Source of the DNA: JAFGXW01 sp964634385
GTDB lineage: Bacteria > Bacillota_I > Bacilli_A > Izemoplasmatales > Izemoplasmataceae
Direction of reading: 5' to 3'
Assembly: GCA_964634385.1 (NCBI GenBank)
Contig: CAZWIZ010000014.1
Coordinates: forward strand, 1 to 39,781
Length of the DNA: 39,781 nt
Shown here: in pieces, positions 1 to 7,194 of the stretch
Position numbering within the stretch: position 1 is the first letter of the stretch
Layout: the number at the start of each line of letters is the position of its first letter
Position numbers and translations under genes: made by a program
Notes under the pieces: generated by a model
What the model was told of the DNA's origin: nothing
The model's database searches: none
The model's input: only the letters and a program-made list of their open reading frames with translations

Positions 1-2
1 TT

Positions 3-287
3 CTTTTTGATGTTTCAGGAAATAACGAATTAGCAAGTGATTTAATAAATATTTACGCATCTCAAATTGCTGGTGGAAAACGTTATGATTTAGCTACTAT
101 GGGTAGAAGATTATCAAATGCAACGTATTCATCTACTCATACCGTTGATGAAACTAATGCAATTATTTATGGAATTGATTTAACACCACTTATTGAAAAT
201 GATAATTTAGACATTTCAAAATTTATTGAAGAGTATATTAATCGTTTTAAAACAGAAGTTAGTAATAAATTAAAAAAACTAATATAA
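3..287 (+). CDS. C-terminal part of an unrecognised protein (5' end outside window)
   Basis: An open frame runs from base 3 to a TAA ending at 287 and encodes about 94 residues, the carboxyl end of a longer protein cut by the window edge. The readable part is soluble, with no membrane segment. It contains the phrase YDLATMGRRLSNATYSST followed by a charged, probably helical tail ending in KLKKLI. An internal ATG at 99 also opens the frame, but the coding character continues upstream to base 3, so 99 is probably not the true start. I do not recognise the family. It is followed by a terminator at 306-343, so it belongs to a different transcription unit from the etf genes. Confidence 0.7.
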   Translation, partial: LFDVSGNNELASDLINIYASQIAGGKRYDLATMGRRLSNATYSSTHTVDETNAIIYGIDLTPLIENDNLDISKFIEEYINRFKTEVSNKLKKLI

Positions 288-305
288 TTAATTGAATTAT
301 AAAAT

Positions 306-343
306 AAAACCCTAAAATAATAGTGCTATTATTTTAGGGTTTT
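306..343 (+). terminator. Perfect 18-bp hairpin terminator, probably bidirectional
   Basis: AAAACCCTAAAATAATAG (306-323) is followed by TG and then its exact reverse complement (326-343). The arms carry A-runs on the left and T-runs on the right, so the hairpin could terminate from either side. The U-tract is only four T long. It separates the partial gene from the etf operon. Confidence 0.65.
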
Positions 344-459
344 AAAATGAATATTATTGCCTAATTTTGAAAAAACAATAAGGATTATTAATACTTCTTT
401 TTATTAAATAATATCTATGATATTGTAAAAATAAGATAAATAATTTTGAGGTGAGTTAG

Positions 460-1251
460 ATGAAAATCATTACATGTATTAAACAAGTCCCTGCTTCAAC
501 AAATGTACAAGTTGATCCAAAAACAGGAGTATTAATAAGAGATGGAAATAATGTTAAAATGAATCCGTTTGATTTATACGCTTTAGAAACAGCGTTTCAA
601 ATCAATAGTATGACATCTAATGTTAATATTCATTCTGTTACAATGGGACCACTAAGTGCGAAAAGTGTATTAGAAGAAGCATTATATATGGGAAGTAATA
701 CAGCGACATTAATTAGTGATCGTCGATTTGCAGGAGCGGACGTTCTCGCTACTTCGTATACTTTAAGCCAATTAATTAAACACATAAACAATTATGATTT
801 AGTAATTTGCGGAAAGCAAACCACAGATGGCGATACAGCCCAAGTAGGACCTGAAATCGCAGAGTTTTTAAATATTCCTCATGTACCTTATGTTAAAGAA
901 ATTATTGAAATAAAAGATAAATCAATTTTATTAAGAAGTACTTATGATGATTACGATGAAATAGTAGAAGTATATTTTCCTTGCTTAATAACTGTTGATA
1001 AAGGATCTAATGTGCCAAGATTACCTTCATATAAAAGAAAAATTGCTTTTAAAAACGCTGTAATTGAGACGATATCTCTTAATGATTTGAATGACAAAAA
1101 CCCTAATAATTACGGGCTTAATGGTTCACCCACTCAAGTAGATGAAATATTTCCACCAACTAGTAATACTGATTCAATTGAAGTGTTTGGTTCTCCTAAA
1201 GAATTATCAGAAAGTCTTTTTAAGATTCTAAAAGAAAGTAAATATTTATAG
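460..1251 (+). CDS. etfB: Electron transfer flavoprotein beta subunit (lactate dehydrogenase-linked EtfB)
   Basis: 263 residues, the usual length for EtfB. The N-terminus MKIITCIKQVPAS, the NPFDLYALE segment and the nucleotide-binding stretch DLVICGKQTTDGDTAQVGPE (about residues 112-131) are typical of EtfB. The ATG at 460 has a good ribosome site (GAGGTGAG at 448-455). EtfB pairs with EtfA, and in bifurcating complexes the EtfB FAD faces NADH. The gene order EtfB, EtfA, GlcD/LctD matches the Ldh/Etf complex described in Acetobacterium woodii, which drives lactate oxidation with NAD+ using ferredoxin. That makes a lactate role more likely than acyl-CoA dehydrogenase: no acyl-CoA dehydrogenase is nearby. 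No convincing promoter stands out in 344-447. Confidence 0.9.
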   Translation: MKIITCIKQVPASTNVQVDPKTGVLIRDGNNVKMNPFDLYALETAFQINSMTSNVNIHSVTMGPLSAKSVLEEALYMGSNTATLISDRRFAGADVLATSYTLSQLIKHINNYDLVICGKQTTDGDTAQVGPEIAEFLNIPHVPYVKEIIEIKDKSILLRSTYDDYDEIVEVYFPCLITVDKGSNVPRLPSYKRKIAFKNAVIETISLNDLNDKNPNNYGLNGSPTQVDEIFPPTSNTDSIEVFGSPKELSESLFKILKESKYL

Positions 1252-1259
1252 GTAATATT

Positions 1260-2447
1260 ATGAGTTATATAAAAGTAAATAATGATAAAGTTACTAAGGA
1301 AATAGCGGAAAAACTAATAAATATTTGCCCTTTTAATGCTTTCGATTATGAAAATTCAAAGTTATCAATTAATGCTAGTTGTAAAATATGTAAAATTTGT
1401 GTTAAAAAAGGACCAGTTGGTGTTTGTGAATTTATAGAAGATGAGAAAATATTAATTAATAAAGAAAAATATAAAGGGATTACAGTTTATATTGAGCAAA
1501 GAAATAATATTGCACATTTAGTTTCATGGGAACTAATTGGAAAAGCAAAAGAACTTGCTATTAAAACTAAAGAAAATGTTTATGCTGTAGTTATAGGAAA
1601 TGATGTAGAAAATATTGTAAAAGAAGCATTAGAGTTTGGAGTAGACAAAGTTTTTGTATATGAAGATGATGCATATAAAGAATTCAATGTTGAAATATAT
1701 ACAAATGTTATAAATAGTTTTTATCAAAAATATAAAGTAAATGTTATTTTATTTGGTGGAACTACTCAAGGAAGAAGTTTTGCTCCTCGCGTTGCAGCAC
1801 GACTAAAAACAGGGTTAACAGCGGACTGTACTATGCTTGATATCACAGAAGATGGTGATTTATTACAAATTAGACCAGCTTTTGGTGGAAATATTATGGC
1901 TAAAATCAATACTCCAAATCATCGCCCGCAATTAGCCACAATTAGATATAAAATGTTTGATGAACCAAAAAAAGCAAATCCAAAAGGCAAAGTTATTAGA
2001 GAAAGTAATGATAATATTTCAAAAAAAACCACTATTGAAATAATCCAGTCATTTGAAAAACCACAAGTAAGTGATATATCTGATGCTGAAATTATTATTT
2101 CAGTAGGACGTGCTTTTAAGAAAAAGAAAGATATAGAATTATTAGAACCTTTGAGAAAAATACTAAATGCTGAATTTGCTTGTACTAGACCTTTGATTGA
2201 AAATGGATGGTTTGATGCTAGAAAACAAATAGGTCTTTCAGGAAGAACAGTTAAACCAAAATTAATTATTAATTTTGGTATTAGTGGAGCCGTACAATAT
2301 ATTGAGGGAATGAAAGATTCAGAACTAATTATTTCTATAAATACTGATAAACATAATAAATTATTTGATATAAGTCATTATTCAATACATGGTGATTTAT
2401 ATGAAATTCTTCCAAAATTAAATGATCTTTTAGATCAAATATTGTAG
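1260..2447 (+). CDS. etfA: Electron transfer flavoprotein alpha subunit with N-terminal ferredoxin-like domain
   Basis: 395 residues, about 60-70 longer than simple EtfA because of a Cys-rich N-terminal domain (C23, C41, C44, C47, C56, the core being CKICKIC). Such Fe-S extensions occur in EtfA partners of bifurcating complexes. The classic EtfA C-terminal FAD domain is clear: IISVGRAFKKKKDIELLEPL, the CTRPLIENGW segment, QIGLSGRTVKPKLIINFGISGAVQY and INTDKHNKLFDISHY. It starts 8 bases after etfB and is followed at once by the dehydrogenase gene, so all three are co-transcribed. The Fe-S domain is the main sign that the complex exchanges electrons with ferredoxin rather than only with NAD. 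Confidence 0.9.
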   Translation: MSYIKVNNDKVTKEIAEKLINICPFNAFDYENSKLSINASCKICKICVKKGPVGVCEFIEDEKILINKEKYKGITVYIEQRNNIAHLVSWELIGKAKELAIKTKENVYAVVIGNDVENIVKEALEFGVDKVFVYEDDAYKEFNVEIYTNVINSFYQKYKVNVILFGGTTQGRSFAPRVAARLKTGLTADCTMLDITEDGDLLQIRPAFGGNIMAKINTPNHRPQLATIRYKMFDEPKKANPKGKVIRESNDNISKKTTIEIIQSFEKPQVSDISDAEIIISVGRAFKKKKDIELLEPLRKILNAEFACTRPLIENGWFDARKQIGLSGRTVKPKLIINFGISGAVQYIEGMKDSELIISINTDKHNKLFDISHYSIHGDLYEILPKLNDLLDQIL

Positions 2448-2456
2448 GTGAAAAAA

Positions 2457-3854
2457 ATGAAATATAAAAAAATGAATCAAGAAGATTTTACGTTTTTAGA
2501 AAATATAGTTGGAAGTGAAAATGTTTCAATTAAAGATAATATTGAAGAAGATTTAGCACATGATGAACTTAAAACAGTATTTTCTTATCCTGAGGCACAT
2601 GTATTTGTAACTGATAAATTTCAAATAATAAAAATAATGAAATATGCTAATAATGTCTTAATTCCTGTCACGGTAAGAGGTAGTGGCACAGGATTAGTTG
2701 GAGCGTGTGTTCCTATTCATGGAGGTATTTTATTAGATACTACTAAAATGAATAAAATTATTGAGTTAGATAAAACTAATATGACATTAAGAGTTGAACC
2801 AGGAGTGTTATTAATGGAAATAGCTGATTTTGTTGAAAAGGAAAATCTATTTTATGCTCCGGATCCAGGCGAGAAAAGCGCTACTATTGGTGGAAATATC
2901 GCTACAAACGCTGGAGGTATGCGTGCTGTTAAATACGGAGTAACAAGAGATTGGATAAGAGGACTTGAAGTTGTGACACCGGATGGAGAAGTAATTATAA
3001 CAGGCGGGAAAGTAGTTAAAAACTGTAGTGGATATTCTATTAAAGATTTAATCATTGGTAGTGAAGGAACATTAGGTATTGTTGTAGAAGCAACTTTAAA
3101 ACTTATTCCCCTTCCTAAAAAAACAGTTAGTTTATTAATACCATTTAAAAACAGAGAAGATGCTATCGCAGCTGTACCTAAAGTGATAATGGATCATTCA
3201 ATTCCTACAGCTGTAGAATTTTTAGAAAAACAATCTCTTTTGTTTAGCGAGAGATTTTTAGGTAAGAAGATACCTAATGCAAATTATGATTCATACTTAT
3301 TAATTAGTTATGATGGAAATAGTGATACCCAAATAAATAACGACGTTGAAACAATTAGTGATTTTTGTGTAAATAAATTAGGAGCAATTGACGTTTTTCT
3401 TGTTGATACAGATGAAAGAAAAGATAGTGTATGGGATGCACGTGGTGCTTTTTTAGAAGCTATTAAAGCTAGTACAACAGAAATTGATGAATGCGATGTT
3501 GTTTTACCAAGAGCTCATATTAATGAGTATTTGCAATTTACACAAGATATTAGTAAAGAATTAAATATTAGAATACCATATTTTGGTCATGCAGGAGATG
3601 GTAATTTACATATCTATTATTGTAAAGATGATTTAACAGATAAAGAATGGAATGAAAAAACAAAAAAAGGGTTTGAAAAAATGTATCAAAAAGCATTTTC
3701 ATTTGGTGGTTTAGTATCAGGTGAACACGGTATAGGATATGCTAAAAAATCATATTTAGAATTACAATTAGGAAGTAAACAAATTAGTTTATTAAGAGGA
3801 ATTAAACAAGTTTTTGATCCTCATAATATTTTAAATCCTGGAAAAGTAGTTTAA
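2457..3854 (+). CDS. lctD: FAD-linked D-lactate dehydrogenase of the GlcD/LctD family
   Basis: 465 residues. An FAD-binding PCMH domain covers the N-terminal half (RGSGTGLVGA at about 74, SATIGGNIATNAGGMRAVKYG, GSEGTLGIVVEATLKL), and an FAD-oxidase C-terminal domain has the metal/substrate motif GHAGDGNLH (about 377-385) and SGEHGIG (about 420). Family members oxidise glycolate, D-lactate or related 2-hydroxy acids. With etfB-etfA directly upstream this is best read as the lactate-oxidising subunit of an electron-confurcating Ldh/Etf complex. A GTG at 2448 also opens the frame, but AGGTG at 2446-2450 is the ribosome site 6 bases before ATG 2457, so I choose 2457. Glycolate as substrate cannot be excluded. 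The MurQ gene in this window, which makes D-lactate, favours lactate. Confidence 0.85.
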   Translation: MKYKKMNQEDFTFLENIVGSENVSIKDNIEEDLAHDELKTVFSYPEAHVFVTDKFQIIKIMKYANNVLIPVTVRGSGTGLVGACVPIHGGILLDTTKMNKIIELDKTNMTLRVEPGVLLMEIADFVEKENLFYAPDPGEKSATIGGNIATNAGGMRAVKYGVTRDWIRGLEVVTPDGEVIITGGKVVKNCSGYSIKDLIIGSEGTLGIVVEATLKLIPLPKKTVSLLIPFKNREDAIAAVPKVIMDHSIPTAVEFLEKQSLLFSERFLGKKIPNANYDSYLLISYDGNSDTQINNDVETISDFCVNKLGAIDVFLVDTDERKDSVWDARGAFLEAIKASTTEIDECDVVLPRAHINEYLQFTQDISKELNIRIPYFGHAGDGNLHIYYCKDDLTDKEWNEKTKKGFEKMYQKAFSFGGLVSGEHGIGYAKKSYLELQLGSKQISLLRGIKQVFDPHNILNPGKVV

Positions 3855-3889
3855 ATTTTTTATACTCTTCTTTCTCAATAGGTAATATT

Positions 3890-3927
3890 CATTCAAAAAA
3901 AGTCTCGAAAGAGTCTTTTTTTGAATG
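3890..3927 (+). terminator. Rho-independent terminator after the etf-lactate dehydrogenase operon
   Basis: CATTCAAAAAAAG (3890-3902) pairs with CTTTTTTTGAATG (3915-3927). Inside it, after one T-T mismatch, CTC and GAG close a GAAA tetraloop. The arms supply an A-run and a T-run, so it may work in both directions. Confidence 0.75.
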
Positions 3928-3939
3928 ATTTGAAAAAAA

Positions 3940-3998
3940 ACTGAAAATACATGACTATTTTCACTTACTTTATTTCAGCTATAATGTTATAATATAAT
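3940..3998 (+). promoter_or_regulatory. Promoter region of the RpiR regulator with an inverted repeat
   Basis: TGAAAATA (3942-3949) and TATTTTCA (3956-3963) form a perfect 8-bp inverted repeat with a 6-base spacer, a plausible operator. Downstream are three overlapping candidate -10 boxes TATAAT at 3980, 3988 and 3993. No good -35 box is visible, so the exact promoter is uncertain. The start of the repeat, ACTGAAAATACA (3940-3951), closely matches ACTGAAAATTCA at 20996-21007 before the transporter operon. Confidence 0.45.
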
Positions 3999-4046
3999 AT
4001 ACTATAAACAGAATTATTTAAAAATGAGGTGATTAAAATAAGTGTT

Positions 4047-4883
4047 ATGTTAAATATGCTTAAATATAAGGAAGATTTAAGTATGGCAGAAAAAGCAGTG
4101 CTTGATTACTTGATTGAAAATAAATCAGTTTTAAGAAATTTTAATGTTGAAAAAATCGCAGAAGCAGCTTATACTTCACCTGCCTCAGTAGTTAGAATGT
4201 GTAAAAAATTAGGATATCATGGTTTCAAAGATTTTAAGATTGACTTTATTTTAGCTAACGCAAAAGTAGAGATTCCCGAAATTAGTGAATATAAAGATGT
4301 TATTTTAACAAAAAGTTTTAATTTTGGTAGATCAGTTATTGAAAATGATATTAGAATTTTAGAAGAAACATTAAAATTACATGACGCAGCTGCTTTACAT
4401 GACGCAGCTGAGATTATTATGGGTGCTCGAAAAATTTTGATTTTCGGAAAAGGATCTTCTTATTTAGTTTGTAAAGATTTAGAAATGAAACTTCGTAGAA
4501 TTAACAAATTTGTACTTGCTCAAGCTGAATCACATGAACAATTAATTGATGCATCGTTTATTAATCATAACGATGTAATAATTTTTGTATCTAATTCAGG
4601 TACAACAAAAGAAATTGTAAGTGCTGCTTTATTAGCGAAGGCAAATAAAGCAAGGATAGTTAGTATTGTTAAATTAGGAACATCTTTATTATCCGAATTA
4701 TCAGATGTTAATTTGTATACTTCATCTTTAGAAGGTGAATTTAGAAGTGCTGCGATGACTTCAAGAATTTCACAATTAGCGGTTGTGGATGCTCTTTTTA
4801 CAAATTGTTCATATATTGATATTGATCGATCAGTAAGGATGCTTGAAAGAACATATAGAACATTTAAGAAATATCGAAGATGA
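4047..4883 (+). CDS. RpiR/MurR-family transcriptional regulator with SIS domain
   Basis: 278 residues from ATG 4047. An N-terminal HTH_6 domain (about residues 1-75, with ASVVRMCKKLGYHGFKDFK) is followed by a SIS sugar-phosphate-binding domain (about 115-240) with KILIFGKGSSYLVCKD and IIFVSNSGTTKEIVSAA. MurR of E. coli and B. subtilis belongs to this family and responds to MurNAc-6-P, so a role in controlling the flanking peptidoglycan genes is likely but inferred. The start is awkward: GAGGTGA (4026-4032) is the obvious ribosome site, yet in-frame GTG 4029 lies inside it and ATG 4047 is 14 bases away. An ATA at 4038 would have better spacing. The linker holds an exact tandem duplication (4377-4410). 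Monocistronic: terminators lie on both sides. Confidence 0.88.
   Translation: MLNMLKYKEDLSMAEKAVLDYLIENKSVLRNFNVEKIAEAAYTSPASVVRMCKKLGYHGFKDFKIDFILANAKVEIPEISEYKDVILTKSFNFGRSVIENDIRILEETLKLHDAAALHDAAEIIMGARKILIFGKGSSYLVCKDLEMKLRRINKFVLAQAESHEQLIDASFINHNDVIIFVSNSGTTKEIVSAALLAKANKARIVSIVKLGTSLLSELSDVNLYTSSLEGEFRSAAMTSRISQLAVVDALFTNCSYIDIDRSVRMLERTYRTFKKYRR
4377..4410 (+). repeat. Tandem in-frame duplication (18-base period) in the RpiR gene
   Basis: TTACATGACGCAGCTG occurs at 4377-4392 and again, identically, at 4395-4410. It gives LHDAAA followed by LHDAAE just before the SIS domain. Identity at the DNA level suggests a recent slippage duplication that lengthens the interdomain helix by six residues. 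Confidence 0.9.
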
Positions 4884-4890
4884 TTTATTT

Positions 4891-4918
4891 GAACTCACAA
4901 AATGTGAGTTCTTTTTTT
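4891..4918 (+). terminator. Rho-independent terminator after the RpiR regulator
   Basis: GAACTCACA (4891-4899), loop AAA, TGTGAGTTC (4903-4911), followed directly by a run of T. A perfect 9-bp stem with a U-tract. Confidence 0.9.
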
Positions 4919-4998
4919 ATTAAAAATCTTCTTAAAATTAGATGAATTCTTTAGTTATTACAGAAATTGAAAAAAACAACCTATTCATATCCAATTCA

Positions 4999-5026
4999 TT
5001 GTATTTACATATATATGATTTATAAT
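4999..5026 (+). promoter_or_regulatory. Candidate promoter of the anmK operon
   Basis: TTGTAT (4999-5004), 16-base spacer, TATAAT (5021-5026). The -10 is consensus and the -35 matches only the TTG. The predicted start would lie at about 5033, leaving a very short leader that begins at the AAGGTGG ribosome site (5033-5039), so a more upstream promoter is also possible. Confidence 0.4.
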
Positions 5027-5043
5027 ATATATAAGGTGGTCAT

Positions 5044-6198
5044 ATGGAAAAAATAGCAATAGGAATTATGAGTGGTACTTCTTTAGATGGTATTGATGTT
5101 GTAATTACAAAAATTGAAGGATTTAAAATGGATACTAAATTAAATATATTAGCTTTTCAGACTGTTGATTATGATGAGTCACTTCTTAAAAGAATAAAAA
5201 AAAGTTTATCTTTAGAAGAAAGTTCCTCAAAGTTATTGTGTAGTTTAAATTTTGAATTAGGATTTGCCTATGCGAACGCAGTAAAAAAAGTTTGTAAAGA
5301 TAATAATATCCCACTAGATAGTATTGATTTCATTGCTTCTCACGGACAAACTATTTTTCATATAGGAGAAGCTGATTCGAATAATCTAAAATCATCACTT
5401 CAATTAGGAGAAGGTGCTGTTATTGCGAACGAATGTCGCACAACGGTAGTTTCCAATTTTAGAGTCGCAGATATAGCTGCTGGTGGACAAGGCGCACCTT
5501 TAGTCCCTTATGCAGATTATCTATTGTTTACAAATAATAAAAAGAATATTGTTTTGAATAATATTGGCGGAATATCAAATATAACTGTTTTAAAGAAAAA
5601 TGGAACACTTGATGAAGTGGTTGCTTTTGATACTGGAGTAGGAAATATGATGATTGATTACGCTTGTAAACAATTATTTAATATAAATTTTGATGATAAA
5701 GGGAATATTGCTAGAAGTGGCGATATAATTAATGAAATGCTAGAAGAACTACTTAATCATGAGTTTCTAAAAAAATTACCTCCCAAGTCTACAGGAAGAG
5801 AAGAATTTGGAGATGGGTACACAAATAATATTATTACAAAATATCAGAAATTTGATAAAAAAGATATTATAACAACATTAACCTATTTTACTGCATTATC
5901 AATAGCGTTTTCTTATAAAGATTATATTTTTCCTTTTCTAAATATTGATGAAATAATAATATCAGGTGGAGGATCATATAATGACTTTTTAATAGAGTTA
6001 TTAAAAGAACAATTTAGTAATATTAAAGTCTTGAAACTAGAAGATATTGGATTTAACAGTTCTAGTAAAGAAGCACTAGCTTTTGTAATTTTAGCTAACG
6101 AAACATTAAATTTCAATTATTCAAATGTTAAAAATGCAACAGGGGCGAATAATTCTGTGATATTAGGACAAGTTAACTATTACTTTGAAAATAGTTAG
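5044..6198 (+). CDS. anmK: Anhydro-N-acetylmuramic acid kinase
   Basis: 384 residues, normal AnmK length. The N-terminal ATP-site signature GIMSGTSLDGIDVV (residues 7-20), SHGQTIFH, the VADIAAGGQGAPLVPYADY loop, NNIGGISNITVL and AFDTGVGNMMIDYAC (catalytic-region Asp near 196) are all present. AnmK opens and phosphorylates 1,6-anhydro-MurNAc to MurNAc-6-P in the cytoplasm. Anhydro-MurNAc arises from lytic transglycosylases, so its presence implies that the cell takes up anhydro-muropeptides or makes them. The product is the substrate of MurQ (38466). ATG 5044 has the ribosome site AAGGTGG. First gene of an operon with the kinase at 6217. Confidence 0.95.
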   Translation: MEKIAIGIMSGTSLDGIDVVITKIEGFKMDTKLNILAFQTVDYDESLLKRIKKSLSLEESSSKLLCSLNFELGFAYANAVKKVCKDNNIPLDSIDFIASHGQTIFHIGEADSNNLKSSLQLGEGAVIANECRTTVVSNFRVADIAAGGQGAPLVPYADYLLFTNNKKNIVLNNIGGISNITVLKKNGTLDEVVAFDTGVGNMMIDYACKQLFNINFDDKGNIARSGDIINEMLEELLNHEFLKKLPPKSTGREEFGDGYTNNIITKYQKFDKKDIITTLTYFTALSIAFSYKDYIFPFLNIDEIIISGGGSYNDFLIELLKEQFSNIKVLKLEDIGFNSSSKEALAFVILANETLNFNYSNVKNATGANNSVILGQVNYYFENS

Positions 6199-6216
6199 TT
6201 TTGGAGATGATAGATA

Positions 6217-7185
6217 ATGAAATATATAATTGTATTTGACGGTGGTGGTAGTAAAACACACGTTGCTTTATATGATTTTTTTGGAAATTGTTATTTTGAT
6301 AAAATCGGAAAAGGATGTAATCATCATTCTCTTGGAGAAAACAATTTTCAAACAATTATTAATAACTTATTTTATGAAGCAAAAGACTCATTAAATTTAA
6401 AAAATTCTGATATTGAATTAATATATTTAGGATTATCAGGAGCGGATTTAGAATCAGATTTTGAATTATTAAATAAATCATGTAAAAGAATATTCAATAA
6501 AATTAAATTTACAATTGTTAATGATGCTTGGATAATTATGAGAAGCGGCTTGGAAACTCCTTATGGAGCTGTTGCTATTGCGGGAACAGGAACTAATTCT
6601 GCCGCAATAAACAAACAAGGTGAAAGAGCTATTTTAAGATCATTAGGTTATACTTTAGGGATATATGGTGGTGGATTAGATATTGCTAGAGAAGCATTAC
6701 ATTATGCATTTAGATCTGATGAATTAACATATGATAAAACATTGTTAGAATATGAAATACCAAAATTATTCAATAAAAAAAATATGGATGAAATTGTTAG
6801 TTTATTTTACCCTAAAAATATAGTAAATAGATTAAAATTCGGAGAAATAACTGCCCTAGTTAATAAATGTGCAATTTTAGGAGATAAAGTATCCCAGGAT
6901 ATTCTAATAAAAACTGGAAATTATATTGGTCTTCAAACTTCGGGAGTTATAAAACAACTCGAAATGGAAAATGAGAAATTTCCAGTTGTAATTGGTGGAA
7001 GAGTATTTGATTCTGAATCGCCACTGTTATTATTAGAATTCACAAGAAGTTTAAAAGAGATTTGTTCAGCTGCTTACATCGTAAGACCAAAATATACACC
7101 AGTAATTGGAGCGTATTTAAGTGCGCTAGATGAACTAAATATTCGGATAAATGATGAAATCATTAAAAACTTAAAAAGAAAGTAG
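6217..7185 (+). CDS. BadF/BadG-type sugar kinase (GlcNAc or MurNAc kinase-like), copy 1
   Basis: 322 residues of the ASKHA fold. The phosphate-1 motif FDGGGSKTHVAL lies at residues 4-15, phosphate-2 at AIAGTGTNSAA, and LGYTLGIYGGGLDIAREAL and VVIGGRVF resemble N-acetylglucosamine kinases and Clostridium MurK. Family enzymes phosphorylate GlcNAc, glucosamine or MurNAc at C6. It lies 18 bases after anmK (ribosome site GGAG) and just before a GH4 enzyme that needs a 6-phosphorylated glycoside. The substrate could therefore be a monosaccharide or an imported disaccharide. A second, clearly different family member is at 37547; I cannot tell from sequence which one takes GlcNAc and which MurNAc. 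Confidence 0.85.
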   Translation: MKYIIVFDGGGSKTHVALYDFFGNCYFDKIGKGCNHHSLGENNFQTIINNLFYEAKDSLNLKNSDIELIYLGLSGADLESDFELLNKSCKRIFNKIKFTIVNDAWIIMRSGLETPYGAVAIAGTGTNSAAINKQGERAILRSLGYTLGIYGGGLDIAREALHYAFRSDELTYDKTLLEYEIPKLFNKKNMDEIVSLFYPKNIVNRLKFGEITALVNKCAILGDKVSQDILIKTGNYIGLQTSGVIKQLEMENEKFPVVIGGRVFDSESPLLLLEFTRSLKEICSAAYIVRPKYTPVIGAYLSALDELNIRINDEIIKNLKRK

Positions 7186-7194
7186 TGATTGTCT

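Noticed and set aside
344..459. Promoter for etfB (TTGAAA at 367 with TAATAC at 389; TATGAT at 416)
   Set aside because: Each candidate has only one reasonable box and such matches are common in AT-rich DNA.
460..3854. EtfAB working with a butyryl-CoA dehydrogenase or as a FixAB system
   Set aside because: No acyl-CoA dehydrogenase or FixCX gene is adjacent; a GlcD/LctD-type gene follows directly in the Ldh/Etf order.
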